DNA from: JANWXD01 sp035575135
GTDB taxonomy: Bacteria > Acidobacteriota > Terriglobia > Bryobacterales > Bryobacteraceae
Reading direction: 5' to 3'
Assembly: GCA_035575135.1 (NCBI GenBank)
Contig: DATLYE010000057.1
Span: forward strand, 1 to 64,000
DNA length: 64,000 nt
A program made the position numbers and the translations under genes. Under the pieces are notes generated by a model. It was not told the DNA's origin. It saw only the letters and a program-made list of their open reading frames with translations, and searched no databases. Shown piece after piece: positions 8,627-18,012 of this stretch. The number at the start of each line of letters is the position of its first letter. Position 1 is the stretch's first letter.

Positions 8627-9838
8627 ATGGGGGAGTACATTCTCAAGTACGCCGACAGCCGCGGGGAGATTCACCAGGCGGTGGCGGAGGCGGCTTCGGA
8701 GCAGGAGCTGCGGGAGCGGTTCACGCAGCAGGGATTTCTGGTGTACTCGGTGCGGCCGCGGGCGGCGGTGGCGGCGCTGGGGCGGCAGATGTTGCCGCGG
8801 CGGCGCAGGCTCAACCTGGAAAAGTTTCTGATCTTCAACCAGCAGTTCCTGACGCTGATTCGGGCGGGGCTGCCGATCCTGAAGGCGCTGGATCTGCTGG
8901 GGGAGCGGCTGACGGACGCGCGGCTGGGCGCCTACGTGAAGGCGGTGCGGGACGATGTGCGCAACGGGGCGCTGCTTTCGGAGGCGTTCCGCCGCCAGGG
9001 GGTGTTTCCGCCGGTGTACGTCACCTCGGTGCTGGCGGGAGAAAAGAGCGGCAGTCTGGCCGAGGTTCTGGAGCGTTACATCTCGTATCAGAAGCTGGCG
9101 CTGGCGGTGCGCAAGAAGCTGATGGTCTCGCTGCTGTATCCGGCGGTGCTGGTGCTGCTGGTGATCGGCCTGGTGGTGTTCCTGGTGACCTACGTGGTGC
9201 CGAACTTCGCCCAGCTGTACAGCACGATGGCGGCGGAGCTTCCGCTGGTGACGCGCTATCTGATTGCGGTGGGGACGACGGCGCGCAGCTACGTGATTGC
9301 GTTCGCAGCCGTGCTGGCGGCGGCCCTGGTGGTGTTCCGCCTGTGGTCGCGGAGCGCGGCGGCGCAGGAGAAGCTGGACCGCCTCAAGCTGGCTCTGCCG
9401 CTGGCGGGCGACATCTGGGTGAAGTATCAGGTGGCGCAGTTTGCGCGCGTGCTGAGCACGCTGCTGTTGGGCGGGATTCCGCTGGTGCAGGCGCTCGAGA
9501 CGGCGGCCGATTCGCTCGGCAGCGGGCTGCTGCGGAAGGCGCTCGAGAAGGCGAAGAAAATGGTGAAAGAAGGCCAGCCGCTTTCGGCGGGGCTGGCGTC
9601 CACGGGGGTGTTCCCGAGTCTGTCCATTGACATGATGGAAGTCGGCGAATCCACGGGAGCCTTGCCGAGCATGCTGGCCAGCGTGGCGGAGTTCTACGAG
9701 GACGACGTCACCATCCGGATGACCGCGGCGCTGTCGCTGATCGAGCCCGCGATCATGATCTTCATGGGCCTGTTTGTGGCCTTTGTGCTGGTGGCGCTGT
9801 ATCTGCCGATCTTTTCCCTGGCAGACACCCTGAGGTAA
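8627..9838 (+). CDS. Type II secretion/type IV pilus inner-membrane platform protein (GspF/PilC family)
   Basis: About 403 residues from the ATG at 8627. A GTG at 8618 that overlaps the lolA stop is an alternative adding three residues, but the family typically begins with the EYxxKYAD segment as here. Two repeated T2SSF domains (about 70-190 and 270-395) are separated by membrane segments near 165-195, 215-235 and 370-400. The repeats share the LxxLLxxGIPLVxAL-type pattern. This protein is the cytoplasmic-membrane platform that works with the GspE/PilB ATPase encoded next. Its position in one strand-consistent series with the E, M, N, O genes supports a single machine. Confidence 0.9.
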   Translation: MGEYILKYADSRGEIHQAVAEAASEQELRERFTQQGFLVYSVRPRAAVAALGRQMLPRRRRLNLEKFLIFNQQFLTLIRAGLPILKALDLLGERLTDARLGAYVKAVRDDVRNGALLSEAFRRQGVFPPVYVTSVLAGEKSGSLAEVLERYISYQKLALAVRKKLMVSLLYPAVLVLLVIGLVVFLVTYVVPNFAQLYSTMAAELPLVTRYLIAVGTTARSYVIAFAAVLAAALVVFRLWSRSAAAQEKLDRLKLALPLAGDIWVKYQVAQFARVLSTLLLGGIPLVQALETAADSLGSGLLRKALEKAKKMVKEGQPLSAGLASTGVFPSLSIDMMEVGESTGALPSMLASVAEFYEDDVTIRMTAALSLIEPAIMIFMGLFVAFVLVALYLPIFSLADTLR

Positions 9839-9852
9839 GGGGGAGGGATTCC

Positions 9853-11472
<1,620 letters not shown>

Positions 11473-11476
11473 GGGG

Positions 11477-12361
11477 ATGGGGGTTTGGGAAGGGCTGAGC
11501 CGGCTGCTCAAGGATCCACCGCCGGAATTCGTCTTCGAGCTGTCGCCGGCAGGGATCGCCGTGGGGCGCACGGGCAAGCGCGTGGAGACTTCCTGGCGCG
11601 CGCTCGATCCGGATGTGCTGGTGGTGTCGCCGGTGCGGGACAATGTGGTGCGCCCGGACGTGCTGGCGGCGCAGGTGCGGGAGCTCGTGCCGGGTAACGG
11701 CAGCCGCAAGCGGCGGCGCGCGGCGCTGATTCTGCCGGACTACAGCGTGCGGGTGCTGGTGCTGGATTTCGATGCGTTTCCTTCGGATCCGAAAGAGCAG
11801 GCGTCGCTGATCCGCTTCCGCCTGCGCAAGAGCCTTCCCTTCGATGTGGACGCCGCGGCGTCGAGCTTCCACGTGCAGCAGCCGGCGGGACGCAAGGGCG
11901 CCGACGTGGTGGTGGCCGTGGCGCCGCTGGAGATCGTGGCGCGCTACGAGGCTCCGTTTCGCTCGCTGGGGTTTCAGGTGGGCTGGGTGACGACGTCGGT
12001 GCTGGCGGCGCTGGAGCTGGTGCCGGCCAGCGGAATCCGCCTGCTGGCGAAACGCAGCGGGGCGGTGCTGAGCCTGGCGGTGGCGGAAGGGGGGACGGTG
12101 CGGCTGCTGCGCACGATCGAGCTGGCCTCCGCCGAGGCGGCGGAGGCGCTTTCGCACCTGTATCCCACCGTGGCGTTCGTAGAGGACCAGATGGGAGCGC
12201 GGCCCGAGAGGCTGCACGTGTGCGGATTTGCGCCGGCGGCGTCGGCCCAGTTCGAGAGTGAACTGGGAATTCCGGTCGAGCCGCTGCGGTCGCGTTTCGG
12301 GAGCCCGGGGGAATCCAACGCCGGCCTGCTGGGGTATCTGGAGTCGCTGGAGGCGGCATGA
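11477..12361 (+). CDS. PilM/GspL-like actin-fold assembly protein
   Basis: This 294-residue protein sits where PilM (or the cytoplasmic part of GspL) is found, directly followed by PilN- and PilO-like genes. The opening FVFELSPAGIAV and the central LILPDYSVRV...FRLRKSLPFDVD segment match the PilM pattern of a ribonuclease-H/actin-like fold. The N-terminal phosphate loop is poorly conserved, so ATP binding is uncertain. It should sit on the cytoplasmic face and link the ATPase to the N/O complex. Its last codon and stop overlap the next start (ATGA), indicating translational coupling. Confidence 0.75.
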   Translation: MGVWEGLSRLLKDPPPEFVFELSPAGIAVGRTGKRVETSWRALDPDVLVVSPVRDNVVRPDVLAAQVRELVPGNGSRKRRRAALILPDYSVRVLVLDFDAFPSDPKEQASLIRFRLRKSLPFDVDAAASSFHVQQPAGRKGADVVVAVAPLEIVARYEAPFRSLGFQVGWVTTSVLAALELVPASGIRLLAKRSGAVLSLAVAEGGTVRLLRTIELASAEAAEALSHLYPTVAFVEDQMGARPERLHVCGFAPAASAQFESELGIPVEPLRSRFGSPGESNAGLLGYLESLEAA

Positions 12362-12924
12362 GGGTGCCCATCAATCTGGCGAGCGAACCGTTCCGGCGCG
12401 ACCGGCCGATGCTGTTTGCCTCGGCCGCGGCGGCCGTGCTGCTGAGTGCGTTGCTGGCGGCGATGGTGTGGCTGGCGTGGTGGGAGCGGGGCGCGGCGGC
12501 CGAGACACGAGAGGCCATTGCACGGCTGGAGGCGCACCTGGCCCGGCTGAACGCCGAGCAGGCGCGCCTCGAGGAGACGCTCAGGCGGCCGGAAAACGCC
12601 GAGGTCATTGACAAGGTGGTCTTCCTCAACACGCTGCTGTACCGCAAGGGGATCAGCTGGACGAAGATTTTCGCCGATCTGGAGGAAGTGGTGCCGCACA
12701 ATGTGCGCCTGATCTCGGTGCGGCCGCAGGTGAGCGGGCAAAACGAGATCGTGCTGGACATGGTGGTGGGTGCGGCGTCCCAGGGGCCGGTGATCGAGAT
12801 GCTGAAGCGGCTGGAAAGCTCTCCGGTGTTCGGCGCGACGGCGGTGCACAGCTCGCTGCCGCCGGCGCAGACGGAGCCGCTGTTCCGCTACCGGATCAGT
12901 GTGAACTATGCACAGAAACTGTAG
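12358..12924 (+). CDS. PilN-like inner-membrane assembly protein
   Basis: The 188-residue protein begins with a short cytoplasmic segment containing INLASEPFRRDRP, comparable to the INLLPWR-type motif by which PilN binds PilM. One membrane helix follows at about 18-42, then a coiled coil at about 45-85 and a small periplasmic alpha/beta domain. The size and order M-N-O fit PilN. It overlaps the PilM-like gene by four bases. It is expected to form a heterodimer with the PilO-like protein encoded next. Confidence 0.78.
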   Translation: MRVPINLASEPFRRDRPMLFASAAAAVLLSALLAAMVWLAWWERGAAAETREAIARLEAHLARLNAEQARLEETLRRPENAEVIDKVVFLNTLLYRKGISWTKIFADLEEVVPHNVRLISVRPQVSGQNEIVLDMVVGAASQGPVIEMLKRLESSPVFGATAVHSSLPPAQTEPLFRYRISVNYAQKL

Positions 12925-12996
12925 TCGTACCGGGCGCGGGCGATTCCGGCAGGCGGAGGATGCGAGCCGGGGCCCGCAGAGCGACGGGAGGAGGCG

Positions 12997-13593
12997 ATGA
13001 AACGAGCCGGCGGGCTGGCGGGCATCCGGAACCGGATCGCGAAGGATCCGCGCCTGGCGATGCGCCTGGTTGTCGGCGTGTTGCTGGCCGCCAACCTGGC
13101 GGCGGCGGTGGCGGTGTTCCGGCCGATCGGCGGCTCTCCGGAGGTGCTCCAGCAGCGCCTGGCGCGCCTTCAGGCCGAGGTGCGCCGGAAAGAGGAAACG
13201 CTTTCCCGGCTGCGGGCGCTCGCGGCCACGGTGGAGAAGGCGCGCAGCGAGACCGACCGCTTCCTGCACGATTATTTTCTGGACCGCCGCACGGCCTATT
13301 CGACCATCGTGGAGGAATTGACCTCGCTGGCGCAGAAGGCGGGGGTGCGGCCGAAGGGAGATTCCTACGTCACCGAGCCGGTGGAAGGCAGCCAGACGCT
13401 GGAGATGCTGGTGATCACGGCGCATTATGAGGGCACGTACGCCGACCTGGTTCACTTTGTCAACCTGATTGATCGTTCGCCGCGTTTTTTGACGATTGAT
13501 TCGCTGCAGGCGGCGCCCCAGCAGGCCACCGGGACGCTGAATATCAGCCTGAAGCTGAACGCGTTTGTGCGGAAAGGGGAGGCCTCGCAGTGA
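12997..13593 (+). CDS. PilO-like inner-membrane assembly protein
   Basis: This 198-residue protein has a cytoplasmic N-terminus, one membrane span at about 23-43 (LVVGVLLAANLAAAVAVF), a coiled coil at about 48-90 and a periplasmic ferredoxin-like domain. These features fit PilO. A good ribosome binding site (GGGAGGAGG) precedes the ATG. The stop overlaps the GTG start of the following gene. It should pair with the PilN-like protein in the periplasm to align the pilus or pseudopilus machinery. Confidence 0.78.
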   Translation: MKRAGGLAGIRNRIAKDPRLAMRLVVGVLLAANLAAAVAVFRPIGGSPEVLQQRLARLQAEVRRKEETLSRLRALAATVEKARSETDRFLHDYFLDRRTAYSTIVEELTSLAQKAGVRPKGDSYVTEPVEGSQTLEMLVITAHYEGTYADLVHFVNLIDRSPRFLTIDSLQAAPQQATGTLNISLKLNAFVRKGEASQ

Positions 13594-14285
13594 AGGTCGG
13601 TGCGGAGCCGAAGAAGGTTGCGATCCTGATCGGACTCGGCGTGGTGGCGGCTTATCTGGTCTCGAGGAATCTGTTCTCGGGGGCGGGGACTGCGGCGGTG
13701 ACGCCGCCGCGCGCGACGACGGCTCCGCCCGCCGTAACGCGCCTGGCGGAGAGCGGGCTGCCGGCGCCGCCGGAGCGGGAGGCGGTGCGGGCGAGCCGGC
13801 GGTCGCTCGAAGAGTTCCGGCCCTCGCTGCGCCTGCGGCGCACCGAGGAGGTGCGGGACCTGAGCGCGATTGATCCGCGGCTGCGGCTGGACCTGCTGGC
13901 CCGGCTCCAGCAGGTTCAGCTGGAGGGCGGCGATCGGAGCCTGTTTGATTTCGGCGCTGCCCCGCTTCCCAAGAAGCCGGAGCCGAAGATTCTTCCGAAG
14001 GAGCCGGTTGCTCAGGCTCCGCCGGTAGAGGCGCGGCCGCAGGAAGAAGCGCGCACGCCGCCTCCGCCGCCCATCCCGCTGCGGTTTTACGGTTTCACGA
14101 TGTCGGGGCGGCAGGGTCCGCGGCGGGCGTTTTTCCTGGACGGAGAAGACATCTACGTGGCCTCCGAGGGAGAGATCGTCAAGAAGCGCTACAGGATCGT
14201 GCGTATCGGCATCACGTCCGCGGTGGTGGAGGACATCGAGAGCAAGAGTCAGCAGACGCTGCCGCTGGTGGCGGAGGCGGGCTGA
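13590..14285 (+). CDS. GspC/PilP-like periplasmic linker protein
   Basis: The 231-residue protein starts with GTG and overlaps the preceding stop. One N-terminal membrane span (about 8-28) is followed by a Pro/Ala-rich linker. A C-terminal domain (about 160-230) holds LRFYGFTM, VYVASEGEIVKKRYRI and VVEDI. This resembles the homology-region domain of GspC and the beta domain of PilP, which contact the secretin. No secretin gene lies in this cluster, so the partner must be encoded elsewhere. Assignment rests on architecture and position rather than strong sequence motifs. Confidence 0.6.
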   Translation: MKVGAEPKKVAILIGLGVVAAYLVSRNLFSGAGTAAVTPPRATTAPPAVTRLAESGLPAPPEREAVRASRRSLEEFRPSLRLRRTEEVRDLSAIDPRLRLDLLARLQQVQLEGGDRSLFDFGAAPLPKKPEPKILPKEPVAQAPPVEARPQEEARTPPPPPIPLRFYGFTMSGRQGPRRAFFLDGEDIYVASEGEIVKKRYRIVRIGITSAVVEDIESKSQQTLPLVAEAG

Positions 14286-14346
14286 GGCGGGAGGTCGGGC
14301 CGACTGCCCTGACCGGCGGCCGGGGGAGGACAATCGAGGAAGGCAG

Positions 14347-15705
14347 ATGGAAACGCACCGCGAGAGCGAACGAGGCTACGCGCTGCTGTTCGTGTTTCTG
14401 CTGGCCGCCCTGGTGGCGATCACGCTGTACACGGAAATGCCGCGGGTGGCCTTCGAACGGCAGCGGGAGCTAGAGCAGACACTGATTGATCGCGGCGAGC
14501 AGTACCGGCGGGCGATCCAGCTGTACTTCCGGCGGTTCCGGCGCTATCCGCCGAACCTGGAGGCGCTCGAGAACACCAACAACATGCGCTTCCTGCGCCG
14601 GCGCTACAAGGATCCGATGACGGGAGAAAGCGAGTGGCGGCTGATCCACGTCGGGCCGGGAGGCGTACTGGCGGACTCGCTCGTACGCAAGAGTTTGCAG
14701 ACCGAGAAGCTGGCGAGCGCCAATCAGTTCATCACGGAGCTCGAGTCCATCGGAGCGACGGCCGTGGGGCAAGGCTCGACTCCGGCGCCCCTGGCGGCGA
14801 TCGCGGTGCGGCGCGCTGCCGAAGCCGCCTCCGGCACGGGTGGGGCGACGCAGGGAGAAACGCCGGCGAGCGAGGGGGAGAGCGGCGCGGGGGAGCCGCA
14901 GCCGGCAGGGGCGGGAGCGATGCCGCCACCGGGTCCGGAAGCGCCGCCGGGTCCCGAACAAACGGGCGCGCCCGGGCCGGTGCCGTTCATTCCATTGCCG
15001 CCGGGAACGCAGCCCGGGCAGGTCGCGCCGGGGCAGCCGGGTGTCGGTGGTCCGATCCCGGTGGCGCCCCCGGTGACGCCTTTCCCGCAGCCGCGGCCGG
15101 AACGCGAGCCCGGCGCCGTGCAGCCGCCGGTGCCTGTACCCGGGCTTCCCGCGCCGTACACGCAGCCGATCGCACCCGGGGGTCAGGTTGTGGCGCCGGG
15201 CGTGAGTCCCGTGCCTGCGCCCGGAGGGGTTGTGACGCAGCCTGCCACCGGCCCGGTGCCGGGCGTGGGAGTCGAGCCGCCGGGCCAGAATCCTGCGGCG
15301 GAGCTGCTGCGCCGTATTCTGACGTCTCCGAACCCTCGTGGGTTGGCCACACTGCAACAACAGCCGGCGCAGCCGCAGGCCGGATTCACTCTGCAGCCAG
15401 GTATCGCCGGCGTGGCCACCAAGGCCGAGGCGGAAGGGATCAAGGTGTACAACGAGCGGACCAAGTACAACGAGTGGGAGTTCATCTACGACTTCAGCCA
15501 GGATGCAGCCATACTCCGGCAGCTGACCCAGGGCGCGCCGGGTCAGCCGGGAGCTCCGGGACAGTCGGGGAGTCCCGGGCAGGCGGTTCCGCCGGGAGTG
15601 CAACCGGGGCCGGGCCAGCAGGCGCAACCGCCCGTCCCTCAGCCGGCGCCGGGCTTTGGGCTCCCGCCGGGGCCGGCGCCGCGGTCGGGGCCGGGGAGGA
15701 AGTGA
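14347..15705 (+). CDS. Pseudopilin-like protein with long Pro/Gly-rich tail
   Basis: The 452-residue protein begins like a type IV prepilin: a short basic leader, then G|Y at the likely cleavage point and a long hydrophobic helix (about 12-32). Residue +5 of the mature form is Phe rather than the usual Glu. A pseudopilin-type segment follows (about 35-100: RFRRYPPNLEAL, then YKDPMTGESEWRLIH). Beyond about 135 the protein is dominated by Pro, Gly and Gln, with a short collagen-like GXY run (GAPGQPGAPGQSGSPGQ) near 396-412. It is much longer than GspG. It closes the secretion/pilus-like series and has its own ribosome binding site (GAGGAAGG). It could be a minor or tip subunit. Confidence 0.65.
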   Translation: METHRESERGYALLFVFLLAALVAITLYTEMPRVAFERQRELEQTLIDRGEQYRRAIQLYFRRFRRYPPNLEALENTNNMRFLRRRYKDPMTGESEWRLIHVGPGGVLADSLVRKSLQTEKLASANQFITELESIGATAVGQGSTPAPLAAIAVRRAAEAASGTGGATQGETPASEGESGAGEPQPAGAGAMPPPGPEAPPGPEQTGAPGPVPFIPLPPGTQPGQVAPGQPGVGGPIPVAPPVTPFPQPRPEREPGAVQPPVPVPGLPAPYTQPIAPGGQVVAPGVSPVPAPGGVVTQPATGPVPGVGVEPPGQNPAAELLRRILTSPNPRGLATLQQQPAQPQAGFTLQPGIAGVATKAEAEGIKVYNERTKYNEWEFIYDFSQDAAILRQLTQGAPGQPGAPGQSGSPGQAVPPGVQPGPGQQAQPPVPQPAPGFGLPPGPAPRSGPGRK

Positions 15706-15723
15706 GGTGGGTGTGAGCGCCGC

Positions 15724-16572
15724 TCAACCGGCCAGGCGCGGGCGTGTTGCGGCAAACGCCCCAAGGGCCACCGCCACCCCGGCGAGGGCGTCCACCAGAT
15801 AGTGGTAGCGCCCGTAGACCGTCGCCAGTGCGATCAGGACCGCCAAGACCATCAGAAAGCGCCAGGCCCAGGGCTTCTCCGGCAGCAGGCGGCGCATGGC
15901 CAGCGCCGCAGAGAACGCGCCTGAGACGTGAGCGCTCGGGAACACGCTGGTGTGGATGCCCCAGCCGCCCAGCAGCCAGAGATTGAAGCTGCGAAAGGGG
16001 GTCATGAAACTGGGGAGGTCTTCCGTGGGAAAAACGGTTCGCGGGGGTTCGGAAGGAAAGTACGGAAACAAAGCGTAGGCTCCGACCACGGCCAGCACGA
16101 AGACGGAGAGAAATCCGGCGGCGCGCTCGCGCCGGCGGTAAAGATACAAAACCGCAAGCGAAAAGTGCGGGATGACGTAGACGAGGGAGTAAGCGATCTC
16201 GAGCAAGGACGGCACCACGGGTCCCAGGATCTCGACGGCGGCACGCACTTTCAGGTCGTAGAGAAACACGCGGTCCCAGACGACCCAGGCACGCTCCAGT
16301 TCGTAGGTGTGGCGGCTGGGCGCGAACCATCCCATCTCGCGGTAGGCCAGCAGGACCAAAGGCAGGGGAAACCAGTCCCGGACGATGGAGAGGAACTTCC
16401 GGCGGCGGAGTGCGTCGGCATAGGCCAGCAGGAAGATGCCGGCGAGGACAGTGACGTTGACGACGAACACGGTCCGGGGCACGGACGCCCGCACCGGGAG
16501 CAACTGGGAGACGGCGATGGCGTAGAGGAAGTAAACGATTAGGACGGCTTCCGAAAAGCGCAGCAGGCGCAT
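15724..16572 (-). CDS. PAP2-superfamily integral membrane protein
   Basis: About 282 residues from the ATG at 16572; an in-frame ATG at 16605 would add 11 residues. Around seven hydrophobic segments are seen. The C-terminal half has the phosphatase pattern: SVFPSAHVSGAF (SxxxAH-type box with the catalytic His) and a last box GRYHYLVDALAG with His-x(3)-Asp. The N-terminal arm (ERAWVVWDRVFLYDLKV) is like that of inositol-phosphorylceramide-synthase-type PAP2 proteins. It probably cleaves or transfers a lipid phosphate at the membrane surface; the substrate is unknown. It is divergent from the oxidoreductase gene and convergent with the pseudopilin-like gene. Confidence 0.75.
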   Translation of the reverse strand: MRLLRFSEAVLIVYFLYAIAVSQLLPVRASVPRTVFVVNVTVLAGIFLLAYADALRRRKFLSIVRDWFPLPLVLLAYREMGWFAPSRHTYELERAWVVWDRVFLYDLKVRAAVEILGPVVPSLLEIAYSLVYVIPHFSLAVLYLYRRRERAAGFLSVFVLAVVGAYALFPYFPSEPPRTVFPTEDLPSFMTPFRSFNLWLLGGWGIHTSVFPSAHVSGAFSAALAMRRLLPEKPWAWRFLMVLAVLIALATVYGRYHYLVDALAGVAVALGAFAATRPRLAG

Positions 16573-16658
16573 TGGGGTAGAGTAAAGGAGAACCCAAAAT
16601 ACCATGAAAGCCGCGCGGCGGCGGGTTTGCCCGTCCGAGCGGCGGTTGCGAGCAGACC

Positions 16659-17996
16659 ATGAAAGCGACACGACGACAGTTTTTGCAGTCGGCCGGCGCC
16701 GGGCTGGCGGCGGCGCAAGGTCCGGAGGCGGCTTCGAAAATCGCGGCCAACGACACCATACAGCTGGCGCTGATCGGCGCGGGCGGGATGGGTTTTGGCG
16801 ACGCGCGCATGGCAAGTTCGCTTCCGGGTGTGAAGCTGGTGGCGGCCTGCGATCTGTACGACGGCCGGCTGGTGCGGGCCCGCGAGGTCTTCGGCGCCGA
16901 CATCGCCGTGACCCGGGACTACCGGGAGGTGCTGGCGCGGCGCGATGTGGATGCGGTGATCATCGCCACGCCGGACCACTGGCACTTCCAGATCGCCGCC
17001 GATGCGCTGGCGGCGGGCAAAGACGTGTATCTGGAAAAGCCGATGGTGCAGAAGATCGAGCAGGGCAAGCCGCTGATTGACGCCGCGGCGCGCAGCGGGC
17101 GGATCCTTCAGGTGGGCAGCCAGTACGTGAGCTCGGTCATCTATCACAAGACGCGGGAGCTGATCCGGGCGGGGGCCATCGGGCAGGTGAACATGGTGGA
17201 GGCGTGGCTGGACCGGAACACGGCGATCGGCGCCTGGCAGTACTCGATCCCGCCGGATGCGTCGCCGGAGACGGTGGACTGGGAGCGATTCCTGGGCCCG
17301 GCGCCGAAGCGGCCGTTCGACCCGGTACGCTTCTTCCGCTGGCGCAACTACCGGGATTACGGGACGGGGGTTGCGGGCGATCTGTTCGTGCATCTGCTGA
17401 GCGGCCTGCACGTGGCCCTCGATTCGCTGGGACCGACGCGCGTGTTCGCCACGGGCGGGCTCCGGTACTGGAAGGACGGGCGGGACGTGCCGGACGTGAT
17501 GCTGGCCCTGCTCGACTATCCGGCGACGGAGGCGCATCCGGAGTTCACGCTGGCGCTGCGGGTCAATTTCAAGAGCGGCGTTTCCGGCGAGCAGTTCGGG
17601 TTCCGCTTTGTGGGCAGCGAGGGGACGATCCGCGCCGGGGCCTCAGTGGTGCTTTCCAAGACGCCGCCCGAGGCCGAGCCGGGTTACATGATTGACACGT
17701 TTCCGCAGGCGGTGCAGCGGGAGTTCCTGCGCCAGTACCGGCAGAAATACCCGGAGCGCCCCGTAACCGCGGACGGGTTGCGCCCGGACGAAGAGCACGT
17801 CTTCACGCCGCCGCGCGGCTACAACGCGCACGTGGAGCATCACAAGAACTTCATCGCTGCGGTGCGCAGCCGCAGGCCGGTGGTGGAGGACGCGGTCTTC
17901 GGTTTCCGCGCGGCGGGACCCGCGCTGCTGTGCCTGGTGAGTTTCTTCGAGCAGCGCATCTGCCGGTGGGATCCGCGGCAGATGATTGCGAGCTAA
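16659..17996 (+). CDS. Exported Gfo/Idh/MocA family oxidoreductase
   Basis: This 445-residue protein has a Tat-like N-terminus (TRRQFLQ followed by an Ala/Gly stretch), so it is probably folded in the cytoplasm with its nucleotide cofactor and exported. The Rossmann motif GAGGMG is at about 39-44. EKPM at about 126-129 is the usual family Lys-containing segment. The C-terminal alpha/beta domain binds a sugar or related polyol. It probably oxidises or reduces a sugar hydroxyl with NAD(P). The GH127 gene begins 16 bases after its stop, suggesting one transcript and a shared carbohydrate substrate. Confidence 0.85.
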   Translation: MKATRRQFLQSAGAGLAAAQGPEAASKIAANDTIQLALIGAGGMGFGDARMASSLPGVKLVAACDLYDGRLVRAREVFGADIAVTRDYREVLARRDVDAVIIATPDHWHFQIAADALAAGKDVYLEKPMVQKIEQGKPLIDAAARSGRILQVGSQYVSSVIYHKTRELIRAGAIGQVNMVEAWLDRNTAIGAWQYSIPPDASPETVDWERFLGPAPKRPFDPVRFFRWRNYRDYGTGVAGDLFVHLLSGLHVALDSLGPTRVFATGGLRYWKDGRDVPDVMLALLDYPATEAHPEFTLALRVNFKSGVSGEQFGFRFVGSEGTIRAGASVVLSKTPPEAEPGYMIDTFPQAVQREFLRQYRQKYPERPVTADGLRPDEEHVFTPPRGYNAHVEHHKNFIAAVRSRRPVVEDAVFGFRAAGPALLCLVSFFEQRICRWDPRQMIAS

Positions 17997-18012
17997 CCAG
18001 GGGAGGAATCGG

